A stretch of 64,000 nucleotides of DNA, taken from Anatilimnocola floriformis (lineage in GTDB: Bacteria; Planctomycetota; Planctomycetia; Pirellulales; Pirellulaceae). The DNA lies in NCBI RefSeq assembly GCF_024256385.1, contig NZ_JAMLFW010000001.1, positions 3,348,001 through 3,412,000 of the forward strand, in the 5' to 3' direction. The translations under genes and the position numbers were made by a program. This document shows, piece after piece, positions 45,361 to 52,914 of the stretch. Each line of letters begins with the position of its first letter. Position 1 is the first letter of the stretch. The notes under the pieces are model-generated. The model ran no database searches, had not been told where the DNA came from, and worked only from the letters and a program-made list of their open reading frames with translations.

Positions 45361-45951
45361 TTACTTCAACTTCGCCGGCGCGTTTTTCGACTTGGCTTTC
45401 TTGGCGACCGGCGCCGTGTGTTTCGGCCTGATGAAAAGCAGCCGCAAGAAAGCTTTGGTCTCGCTGCCAATCCCGGGCGAAGTGCTTTCGCGCGGGCCGG
45501 CAATGTTCAAAATCAGAATCTGCTGTTTGCACAGCCAGCTGCGAATATTTCTGAGCTGCGCCGTGCTGCCCGGTTTCAACTGCACGCAGCGATAAGTCTT
45601 GCGCAGCCGCTGCGCATACTTGCGCGTCAGCGATGAGCCTCGCGTGAGTTTTCCTCGATAGAGAATGAGCGTGCCGTCGGCATAGTCGACATTCTTCTCC
45701 GTGCGCACCCAATAATCAGCAGACGCCGTTTCTTGCAAACGAAAATGAGTCGCGATCGGACCATCTTCGGCGAGTCTTCCCTTCGGGCAAAAGCCGCCGT
45801 GGGGAATACCCAGTTCGATTGCAACTTCCAGCGCTGCGCGATCGACACCGGTTTGGCCGCCGGAGACAATCATTTTGACGTAATGCGGCAGCAGCGGCGC
45901 AGCTTCTGTTTCGATAGCGGCGGACGGCTTACTCTTCGCTGCCTTGGCCAT
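45361..45951 (-). CDS. Putative molybdenum-carrier-like protein (PF12694 type)
   Basis: A 196-residue protein whose central part (about 22-165) matches the putative molybdenum carrier family, a Rossmann-like fold related to the LOG/YpsA group: VKMIVSGGQTGVDRAALEVA, GIPHGGFCPKGRLAEDG, NVDYADGTLILYRGKLTRGS and LNIAGPRESTSPGI. The N-terminus and C-terminus are Lys/Ala-rich. The ATG at 45951 lies four bases after the rsmH stop, so it is translated from the same message. Cofactor carriage is known for one algal homolog only; the role here is uncertain. Confidence 0.78.
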   Translation of the reverse strand: MAKAAKSKPSAAIETEAAPLLPHYVKMIVSGGQTGVDRAALEVAIELGIPHGGFCPKGRLAEDGPIATHFRLQETASADYWVRTEKNVDYADGTLILYRGKLTRGSSLTRKYAQRLRKTYRCVQLKPGSTAQLRNIRSWLCKQQILILNIAGPRESTSPGIGSETKAFLRLLFIRPKHTAPVAKKAKSKNAPAKLK

Positions 45952-45955
45952 CGCC

Positions 45956-46831
45956 TCATTTCCTTTCGGCAACGCGCAGCTTCGCACTGCGGCTGCGCGG
46001 ATTGGCGGCAAGTTCTTCGGGCGTGGCGGTAAGCGGTTTTTTGGTCAGCACATTGAGGCGATCGTCGTTACGAAAAGCCTCCTTCACGCGGCGGTCTTCC
46101 AGCGAATGAAAGCTGATCACCGCAATTCGCCCACCCGGCGCGAGGAGCGCCGGCAACTTCTGTAGCGCCTTCTCGATTCCCTGCAATTCCTGATTCACGG
46201 CAATCCGCAGCGCTTGAAAGGTGCGCGTGGCCGGATCAATGCCGTCGCCCGAACGGGGCACGCACTTGCGAACCAGCGTAGCCAATTGCTCCGCCGTTTC
46301 GATCGGCTGGATCGTCCGCGCGGCCACAATTTGCTTGGCAATTCGTCGGCTGAGTCGTTCTTCGCCGAATTGATAAATGAGATCGGCGATTTCGTTCTCG
46401 CGCAACCGCATTAGCATTCGCGAAGCCGGTTCCCCTTCGGTCGGATTGAACCGCAAATCGAGCGCGCCGCTGCTGTTAAAACTAAAGCCGCGGTTTTCAT
46501 CGGCCAATTGATCGCTCGATAGGCCCAGATCGAGCACGATGCCATGAACGGCGGTGACGCCCAATTCTTGCAACAAATCGGGCAACTCGAGATAGCTCGC
46601 CGTCGCCACTTTCACCGGCAGCCCGCGGAGGTTCTGTTCCGCCGCCGCTACGGCAGCCGGATCGCGATCGACGGCCAGTACATAGCCGGAGCCGTGCAAT
46701 TTCTCGGCCAACAAGCGGGTGTGGCCGCCACCGCCGAGTGTGCCATCGAGAATGATCTGGCCGGGCTGCGGCCGCAGCCACTCGACGATTTCGGCCGGTA
46801 AAACGGGGATGTGCAGGGGCAATGATTCCAT
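45956..46831 (-). CDS. rsmH: 16S rRNA (cytosine-1402-N4) methyltransferase
   Basis: A 291-residue RsmH/MraW enzyme, which methylates the N4 of C1402 in 16S rRNA. Family blocks are HIPVLPAEIVEWL, GTLGGGGHTRLLAEKL, GIVLDLGLSSDQLADENRGF, PATRTFQALRIAVNQEL and ISFHSLEDRRVKEAF. In most bacteria it opens the division gene cluster (mraZ-rsmH-ftsL-ftsI); here no such gene follows and the downstream partner is a MoCo-carrier-like gene, consistent with the loss of the dcw cluster in planctomycetes. Confidence 0.95.
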   Translation of the reverse strand: MESLPLHIPVLPAEIVEWLRPQPGQIILDGTLGGGGHTRLLAEKLHGSGYVLAVDRDPAAVAAAEQNLRGLPVKVATASYLELPDLLQELGVTAVHGIVLDLGLSSDQLADENRGFSFNSSGALDLRFNPTEGEPASRMLMRLRENEIADLIYQFGEERLSRRIAKQIVAARTIQPIETAEQLATLVRKCVPRSGDGIDPATRTFQALRIAVNQELQGIEKALQKLPALLAPGGRIAVISFHSLEDRRVKEAFRNDDRLNVLTKKPLTATPEELAANPRSRSAKLRVAERK

Positions 46832-47352
46832 GCCGCAAGATACTGTCGTCGCCCGCTCCGCGAAAGGACGCGTGTGCAGCGGCAGTTCGGGGGTATTCGA
46901 CCAAAGGAGATGCTTCCATGCACCTCCAACTGGGTCGAACCCGATCCGCTCTCGCGGACCGCTGCGGCAGAGGACTTCTTGCCCTCCTTGACTGGCGGCC
47001 GAGTTACGGGAATCTCGACGGCGAGTGCAATCGGTGGCCGCTCATTGCACTCCCTTTGCCAGTGCCGTTCACGAACAAACTACGCAAAAATTTCGTGACA
47101 AATCAACGAAAAATAATTCAATAGTAAGAAGCAAAACCTGACGAACAATTCGAATGTTTCTGTGATCTGTTTGAGATAAGCGGTCACCAACCGTCTTGTG
47201 CTCAACATACGAATTCAGTCGAACCCGTCAACTGAACGAATGGAGAGTTTGCCGGTCGTGCGGGCAGTTTGGCCGCCTCAGTCACGCCGCAAATCCAGGC
47301 CTGAAAAGGACAAGGGACTTCAGAATGCCCCAAAGAGAAATTTTGGGAAATC
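46832..47352. other. 521 bp intergenic region
   Basis: Both flanking genes are on the minus strand, so the rsmH promoter lies near the left end and the glycosyltransferase gene ends at the right. A degraded family A arm is at 46845-46872. The stretch 47085-47180 is clearly A/T richer than its surroundings. No gene or terminator is convincing. Confidence 0.5.
46845..46872. repeat. Single degraded arm of repeat family A
   Basis: GTCGTC, then GCTCCGCGAAAGGACGCG, aligns with the left arms at 276 and 6539, but the inner hairpin is broken (GCCCGC in place of TTTCGC) and no opposite arm is found downstream. It lies 14 bases upstream of the rsmH start. Confidence 0.5.
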
Positions 47353-48477
47353 TTAAGAATGAATTATTTGGCTGTAAATCGTTTCATAAGCACTCGCTAG
47401 CAATGCTAGCGAGAATTGCTCGCGAACGCGCTGCTGATTGAGCTCGCCGAGGCGACTGGCAGCCGTCGGCTCGGAGGCCAGTGCTAGCGTCGCATTTTGA
47501 AAGGCAGCGGCGTCGTTTTGCTGCGTTAGTTGTTTCTCAGCGAGCGGGCCTAAGATCTCAGCTGCTCCTTCGACATTGGTGCTCACAACAGGCAGCCCCG
47601 CAGCCATGGCTTCCAGCAGCACGTTGGGCATACCCTCCCAGCGCGACGGGAGCAGCAGAACATCGGCGAGCTTCAGCAGACCGGCCACTTGCGGCTGCCA
47701 ACCCAAAAAGTGAACGCGGTTGGCAATCCCGAGTTCGCCCGCCTGCTGCTGCAACGAAGTTCGCTCAGGACCATCGCCGACAATCAGCAAATCGTGACTT
47801 GGCCGCTCCGCGAAAATCCGCGGCAGGAGCGGCAGCAGCCAATCGAACCCCTTTTGCTTATCGAGCCGGCCGATGCAGATGAAAAATCGTTGCTGAGATG
47901 GCAGCCCGAGCGCCGCGGCATCGGCGGGTGCAGCATCGGCGAATTTTGCCACATCGACGCCGTTGGGAACCACACATAACTTTGCACGCGGCAGCCTTGC
48001 GGTGTTCGCCGAGAAATCGGCCACGCTCTGGCTGACGCAAACAAACTTTTGCACCAGCGGCTCGATCCACCAGCGTTCGGCCCGTTGCCGCGCACGACTG
48101 GGATCGGCCACGCGGATGCCAGCAACCACTTTTACCCCGGCCAGTTTCCCGGCGAGCGCAGTCACCACATTGGCATGAAACAAAAAGCTCTGCGCGATGG
48201 CTGGCCGAAGCGTTCGCAGCCGGCGCGAGAGTTTCCAAACTGCCGAAGCAAATTGCCATTTGCTACGGGCATTCAAAAATTCGACCGGCACATCGGCTGC
48301 CGCGAGTTGGTTCACCAAATCGCATTTTTCTTCGCGAGGCCGAGGCTGCAGCGAGAAGACGTGCGGCAGAAATTTCGCTCGATCAATCCGCAGGGCCAGT
48401 TGCGTGAACGCGCGTTCGGCGCCGCCGGGCTCCAACTCGGTGATCACAAGTGCCAGTGGTTGCGGGCCAGATTGCAT
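47353..48477 (-). CDS. Glycosyltransferase family 4 protein
   Basis: A 374-residue GT-B glycosyltransferase. The N-terminal domain starts LALVITELEPGGAERAFTQL; the nucleotide-sugar site in the C-terminal domain includes CIGRLDKQKGFDWLLPLL, LIVGDGPERTSLQQQA, and LLPSRWEGMPNVLLEAMAAG with the E-x7-E pattern. The family retains the anomeric configuration and builds cell-surface or lipid-linked glycans. Acceptor and donor cannot be named. The gene stands alone and is divergent from queA. Confidence 0.92.
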   Translation of the reverse strand: MQSGPQPLALVITELEPGGAERAFTQLALRIDRAKFLPHVFSLQPRPREEKCDLVNQLAAADVPVEFLNARSKWQFASAVWKLSRRLRTLRPAIAQSFLFHANVVTALAGKLAGVKVVAGIRVADPSRARQRAERWWIEPLVQKFVCVSQSVADFSANTARLPRAKLCVVPNGVDVAKFADAAPADAAALGLPSQQRFFICIGRLDKQKGFDWLLPLLPRIFAERPSHDLLIVGDGPERTSLQQQAGELGIANRVHFLGWQPQVAGLLKLADVLLLPSRWEGMPNVLLEAMAAGLPVVSTNVEGAAEILGPLAEKQLTQQNDAAAFQNATLALASEPTAASRLGELNQQRVREQFSLALLASAYETIYSQIIHS

Positions 48478-48639
48478 GCGGTGGGGCGGGTGACGAGTGG
48501 CGATCGGCAGCGACCTCCTATGTCGCGGGCCGCAATTCCCCTATACTCGCCCGCGAGGCCAGCGTGGGCAAGTCGAACTGCCGCGGCTGTGCCGATTTCG
48601 CGACTCATTTTTGCCGGCCTGCTCGCATTTTCCGCACGC

Positions 48640-49686
48640 ATGACGCAACTCTCCGATTACGACTATGAACTGCCGCGCGATTTGATCGCGCAGCAACCGC
48701 TGGCGGTTCGTAGCGACGCGCGCCTGATGATTGTCGATCGGGCCCGCAACACGATCGATCATTCCTACATCCGCGATCTTCCCGACTTGCTGCACGCGAC
48801 CGATTTGCTCGTCGTGAACGACACTCGCGTGATTCCCGCGCGGCTGGTCGGACGTCGCGAGCGAACCGGCGCTCGCTGGAGCGGCTTGTACCTGCAGAGC
48901 GATGAACACGGGGCGTGGCAGATTCTGAGCAAGACTCGCGGCAAACTGGAACCCGGCGAAGCGATTCAGGTTCTCTCGTGGGACCTCCGCGAGCAGATCC
49001 GCCTGCGCCTTCTCTCTCAGCTCGAAGGTGGAGCCTGGGCCGTTCGTCCCGAACCAATGGGTGAACCGCTCGAGATTTTGAAACGCGTCGGCCGCGTGCC
49101 GTTGCCGCCGTACATTCGCGATGGCGAAATGACCGACGAGGACGAAGCCGCCTATCAGACTGTCTTCGCCAAATCAGCGGGCGCTGTTGCGGCGCCGACG
49201 GCTGGGCTGCACTTCACGCCCGAACTGCTCGCGAAGCTCGAACAGCGCGGCATCCAAAAAACGGCCGTCACGCTGCACGTCGGCATCGGCACCTTTCGCC
49301 CCGTGAGTGTCGAGAAGCTCGAAGATCACTTGATGCACTCCGAATGGGCAACCGTCAACCAAGCCACCGTCGATCAGATTGCCAAGACACGGGCTGCGGG
49401 AAATCGCGTCGTCGCCGTGGGAACGACGGTCGTCCGCACGCTGGAGTCAGCCGCCCAGAGTGGTACGCTGCAACCGTTCGCCGGCCAGACGAATCTGTTT
49501 ATTCGCCCACCGTATCAGTTCCACACGATCGACGCGCTGCTGACGAATTTTCACTTGCCCAAGAGCACGCTGCTGGTGCTCGTGCGGACATTCGGTGGCG
49601 ACGCGCTCATCAAGCGCGCCTATAAGCTTGCAATCGAGCAGCAGTATCGCTTCTTTAGCTACGGCGATGCGATGCTGATTGTCTAA
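48640..49686 (+). CDS. queA: S-adenosylmethionine:tRNA ribosyltransferase-isomerase
   Basis: A 348-residue QueA enzyme, which transfers and rearranges the ribosyl part of SAM onto preQ1 in tRNA to give epoxyqueuosine. Family blocks are YDYELPRDLIAQQPL, LLVVNDTRVIPARLVG, VGRVPLPPYIRD, GAVAAPTAGLHFTPELL and LHVGIGTFRPVSVE. The ATG at 48640 is used; a longer frame back to 48049 lies inside the divergent glycosyltransferase gene. Its stop overlaps the stop of the convergent citrate synthase gene by four bases. A queE gene is 2.2 kb away. Confidence 0.95.
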   Translation: MTQLSDYDYELPRDLIAQQPLAVRSDARLMIVDRARNTIDHSYIRDLPDLLHATDLLVVNDTRVIPARLVGRRERTGARWSGLYLQSDEHGAWQILSKTRGKLEPGEAIQVLSWDLREQIRLRLLSQLEGGAWAVRPEPMGEPLEILKRVGRVPLPPYIRDGEMTDEDEAAYQTVFAKSAGAVAAPTAGLHFTPELLAKLEQRGIQKTAVTLHVGIGTFRPVSVEKLEDHLMHSEWATVNQATVDQIAKTRAAGNRVVAVGTTVVRTLESAAQSGTLQPFAGQTNLFIRPPYQFHTIDALLTNFHLPKSTLLVLVRTFGGDALIKRAYKLAIEQQYRFFSYGDAMLIV

Positions 49687-50798
49687 CGTTCACCGACCGG
49701 CTTCCACTTGCGCTCGGCCACGCCGTTGTAAATGGCGCGGGGGCGGATCAGGCGGTTGTTGTCGAGTTGCTCGATGGCATGAGCGCTCCAACCGACGACG
49801 CGGGCCACGACGAACAGCGGCGTGTAGAGATCAATCGGCAGGCCCAAGTAGTGATAGAGGCGGGCGCAGGGCCAGTCGACGTTCGGCGGCAGCTTCTTTT
49901 CGTTCCGAACGATCGTTTCGATAATCTCAGCCGTTTGCTCCATATCGTCGTGGCCGGTTTCTTTCGCCACTTCTTGCGTCAGTGTCTTGAGAAACACGGC
50001 CCGCGGATCACCGTCCTTATAAACGCGATGGCCGAAGCCCATGATGCGGCGTTTGTTGGCGAGAGCGTTGCGAATCCAGCCTTCGGCTTCGGCGGGCGAA
50101 CTGACTTCCTGCAGCACTTCCATAGCCCGTTCGTTAGCCCCGCCGTGGAGCGGACCTTTCAACGCGCCGATGCCGGCGGTGATGGCAGAGTGCAAATCGG
50201 AAAGGGTCGAGACGACGCAACGAGCCGCGAAGGCCGAGGCGTTGAATTCATGTTCGGCATACAGGATGAGCGAAACATCGAGAGCTTTCACCTGGCGAGC
50301 GCTCGGTTTTTCGCCGCGAAGCATCCACAGAAAATTCGCCGGCAGGGGCAACTGCGGATCGGCGGCGACGGGTTCTTTGCCATCCTTCAAGCGTTGCCGG
50401 GCCGCAACGATGATCGGCATCTTGGCGATCAGTCGTTCGGTCTTGCGAACGTTGGCTGCGTGGCTGTTGTCGTTGACTTCCGGTTCCCAGTGCGCGAGCA
50501 AACTGGCCGCCGAACGCAGGACGTCCATCGTCGACGCGGAATGCGGAATCGAACGAAGTGTCGCGATGATTTCCGCAGGGACAGTCGCGGCAGCGCCGAG
50601 ACGCTCACGAAATGCTTTCGCTTCGGCAGCCGTCGGCAGTTCGCCGTGCAGCACGAGGTAGGCAACTTCCTCGTAATTGGAGTTCGCGGCGAGATCTTCG
50701 ATGGTGTAGCCGCGATAAGTGAGGCCCGTTTCGACGGTGCTGACAGCGGTTTCGCCGGCGACGACGCCTTCGAGGCCGGGAGAGTAGGTTTCGCTCAT
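49683..50798 (-). CDS. Citrate synthase family protein, possibly 2-methylcitrate synthase
   Basis: A 371-residue single-domain-type citrate synthase. Catalytic blocks are present: GALKGPLHGGANERAMEVL and IMGFGHRVYKDGDPRA supply the two histidines, and YTPLFVVARVVGWSAHAIEQ is the C-terminal block. Length and type match both short citrate synthases and PrpC. The prpB gene ends 92 bp upstream on the same strand, which favours condensation of propionyl-CoA with oxaloacetate, but citrate synthase activity is not excluded. The ATG at 50798 is preferred to the GTG at 50810. Confidence 0.9.
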   Translation of the reverse strand: MSETYSPGLEGVVAGETAVSTVETGLTYRGYTIEDLAANSNYEEVAYLVLHGELPTAAEAKAFRERLGAAATVPAEIIATLRSIPHSASTMDVLRSAASLLAHWEPEVNDNSHAANVRKTERLIAKMPIIVAARQRLKDGKEPVAADPQLPLPANFLWMLRGEKPSARQVKALDVSLILYAEHEFNASAFAARCVVSTLSDLHSAITAGIGALKGPLHGGANERAMEVLQEVSSPAEAEGWIRNALANKRRIMGFGHRVYKDGDPRAVFLKTLTQEVAKETGHDDMEQTAEIIETIVRNEKKLPPNVDWPCARLYHYLGLPIDLYTPLFVVARVVGWSAHAIEQLDNNRLIRPRAIYNGVAERKWKPVGER

Positions 50799-50843
50799 GT
50801 TACTAGTCACAGTTGAATGGAGAGGTTTGTTGCAGCTCGGCCC

Positions 50844-50887
50844 CTCACTCCAGCTCTCCCCGAAGTACCGAGGAGAAGGAGTGTGAG
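50844..50887 (-). terminator. Imperfect hairpin between prpB and the citrate synthase gene
   Basis: CTCACTCC (50844-50851) can pair with GGAGTGTGAG (50878-50887), with an inner TCTCC/GGAGA stem. It begins a few bases after the prpB stop. No T-tract follows, so it may be a weak attenuator, or a degraded family D repeat, which it resembles. Confidence 0.4.
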
Positions 50888-50890
50888 AGA

Positions 50891-51835
50891 TTACTGACCG
50901 CCGAAGTGAGCGCGGTCGCGTTCTTCGAAGTCTTGATAGTCGAGCAGGTCGTACAGTTCTTCGCGCGTTTGCATGATGTCGAGCAGCGAGGCCTGCGAGC
51001 CTTCGTCGGCGATCACAGCGAGGGCGGCTTCGGCGGCTTTCATGGCCACGCGCAAGAGCGTGACGGGGTACACCACGGCAGAGTAACCCATCCCCGCGAG
51101 GTCGTCGAGCGTGAGGATCGGACTCTTACCAAACTCCGTCATATTGGCCATCAGTGGCACTTCGATCTCGCGCGCAAAGAGGTCGAATTCCTCCGCCGTG
51201 GCGAGTGCTTCCGGGAAAATCCAATCAGCGCCGGCAGCGATGTAGGCTCGCGCGCGGGCAATCGCATCTTCGATATTTGTCACGCCGCGGGCATCGGTTC
51301 GAGCGATGATCACGGTTTCTGGATCACTCCGGGCGCCGACGGCAGCGCGAATCTTCGCGCACATCGTTTCGGTATCGACGAGCGTCTTGCCCGAGAGATG
51401 ACCACAGCGCTTCGGCAGGACCTGATCTTCGAGCTGAATCGCAGCAGCGCCGGCGGCTTCGAGCTCGACAATCGTCCGTTCGACGTTCAGCGCCCCACCG
51501 AAGCCGGTATCGGCATCGACAATCACAGGCAGCGTCATCGTACGAGTGAGCAACGTCGTCTGCTGCGCGAGTTCGGTAAGCGTAAACAGCCCGACGTCAG
51601 GCAAGCCGAAGACGCTCGCGGAAAAGGCAGCCCCCGACAGATAAACGGCGTCGTAGTGCATCCGTTCAATCAAACGGGCGAACAGCGCGTTCGGCGCGCC
51701 GGGAATTTGAATCGTCGATTCCTCGACGAGCAGCCGCAGTTGCTTGCCGGGCGAAGCATAGTCGAGCGGGCCAGACGAATCTTCGTGGTCATGGTCGTGG
51801 CCGTCGTGATCGTGGTCGCAGTTTTCGTGAGCCAT
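50891..51835 (-). CDS. prpB: Methylisocitrate lyase (isocitrate lyase/PEP mutase family)
   Basis: A 314-residue TIM-barrel lyase; PrpB splits 2-methylisocitrate into pyruvate and succinate. Typical blocks are PGAPNALFARLIER, VYLSGAAFSASVFGLPDVG, VIVDADTGFGGALNVERTI, LEDQVLPKRCGHLSGKTLV (active-site Cys in KRCGH) and FPEALATAEEFDLFAREI. The first 20 residues are an unusual His/Asp run (MAHENCDHDHDGHDHDHED) not found in standard PrpB, possibly a metal-binding tag. The ATG at 51835 is the likely start; three 14-base tandem repeats lie directly upstream. Confidence 0.9.
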   Translation of the reverse strand: MAHENCDHDHDGHDHDHEDSSGPLDYASPGKQLRLLVEESTIQIPGAPNALFARLIERMHYDAVYLSGAAFSASVFGLPDVGLFTLTELAQQTTLLTRTMTLPVIVDADTGFGGALNVERTIVELEAAGAAAIQLEDQVLPKRCGHLSGKTLVDTETMCAKIRAAVGARSDPETVIIARTDARGVTNIEDAIARARAYIAAGADWIFPEALATAEEFDLFAREIEVPLMANMTEFGKSPILTLDDLAGMGYSAVVYPVTLLRVAMKAAEAALAVIADEGSQASLLDIMQTREELYDLLDYQDFEERDRAHFGGQ

Positions 51836-51838
51836 GGG

Positions 51839-51880
51839 GAATGCAGAAGTGAGAATGCAGAAGTGAGAATGCAGAAGTGA
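51839..51880. repeat. Three exact 14-base tandem repeats upstream of prpB
   Basis: GAATGCAGAAGTGA is present three times without change (51839-51852, 51853-51866, 51867-51880). The array lies between the prpB start and the queE stop, so it would be in the prpB leader on the minus strand. The unit is not a multiple of three and is probably non-coding; copy-number slippage is possible. Confidence 0.85.
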
Positions 51881-51897
51881 AGAGGACAGTTTAACGA

Positions 51898-52629
51898 TTA
51901 AGTTCCCCGCCCGGGGCCAAACCATTCAATATGTTTGCGCGGGCAGAAGTGAAAGCCCTGGCGCTCGCAGTACGGTATCAGCCAGGCCGAACGCTGGGCT
52001 AGTTCGCCGGGTTCGACACCTTGCGGCATGAGCCAGACGCGGTCGGGCGGGATAGGCGCGAACTCGCGCAGCCAGTTTTCCACGTCGGTGCAGTCGGTTT
52101 CGCTGTCGATGACGAATTTTAGTTGGTAGTCGTATTCTTCGAGCAGGCGGCGAATGACGGCGGGTTCGTTGCGGTCGCGTTCGTGGCGCGTGGTCCACGC
52201 ACCGGCATTGATGGGTGTGGAGCTGGCGAGTTTTGGGCTGATCGACATCAAGTCGCAGATCACAGGCAGATATAAAGTGCCGGAGGTTTCGATCGTGATG
52301 TGCCAACCCCGCTGCCGGAATTGCTCGGTGAGCGGGATCAGCTCGGCGTGCAGCATCGGCTCGCCACCCGTGAGAATGACGTGCTGCAGCGTCGCACTTT
52401 CTCCGGCGGGCATCTTCGCCAGCCAAGGGCCGGGGGTGGTCTTCAGATTTTCCACGACCGACAGGATCTCAGAGACGTCTTGATCCTCTCCTTCCGGCCG
52501 CCAACTGGTGAAGGGGGTGTCGCAAAACCAGCAGCGCAGGTTGCAGCCGCTGGTGCGCACGAGTGCGCTCGGCACGCCGGTCAGGCGTCCCTCTCCCTGC
52601 AAAGAGGAGTAAATCTCAGCGATGCGCAC
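51898..52629 (-). CDS. queE: 7-carboxy-7-deazaguanine synthase
   Basis: A 243-residue radical SAM enzyme that contracts the ring of carboxy-tetrahydropterin to 7-carboxy-7-deazaguanine, an early step to preQ0 and queuosine. It shows IAEIYSSLQGEGRLTGVPS, the cluster-binding C29, C33 and C36 in SGCNLRCWFCDTPF, and HVILTGGEPMLHAEL. The family usually has CxxxCxxC, as here. It is upstream of prpB on the same strand, 62 bp apart, with the tandem repeat between. The genes queC, queD and queF are not in the window. Confidence 0.94.
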   Translation of the reverse strand: MRIAEIYSSLQGEGRLTGVPSALVRTSGCNLRCWFCDTPFTSWRPEGEDQDVSEILSVVENLKTTPGPWLAKMPAGESATLQHVILTGGEPMLHAELIPLTEQFRQRGWHITIETSGTLYLPVICDLMSISPKLASSTPINAGAWTTRHERDRNEPAVIRRLLEEYDYQLKFVIDSETDCTDVENWLREFAPIPPDRVWLMPQGVEPGELAQRSAWLIPYCERQGFHFCPRKHIEWFGPGRGT

Positions 52630-52914
52630 GTGACTGCGGTTCGGGTCGTAGGAGGAATGCGAATTGTGTGAAACGTTGTCGCAAAATGCATTCTATCGAG
52701 ACCAGCGTCTGTGCGGGGCTGGCGTAGCGAAGTCTATGACATTGTCCGGCCGAGCGCCGGTTGTAACGGTTCTCGCACTGCGGCAAGGCGCAAGGATTAA
52801 ATTTCAACGCATCATCCCTGGCGGTTGTGACCTACTTTTTGGAAAGAACCAGGAAGACTGCGCCCGTACCCCGGGTGCGGCTACCATTTCCGTCCCCTCT
52901 CCGCCGATCAAGCC

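Noticed and set aside
45224-45712. N-terminal extension of the small histidine kinase (163 codons)
   Set aside because: It overlaps the MoCo-carrier-like gene in another frame and has no membrane or sensor features; the start at 45223 fits the kinase core.
48049-48639. N-terminal extension of queA (197 codons)
   Set aside because: It lies inside the divergent glycosyltransferase gene and is absent from QueA proteins.
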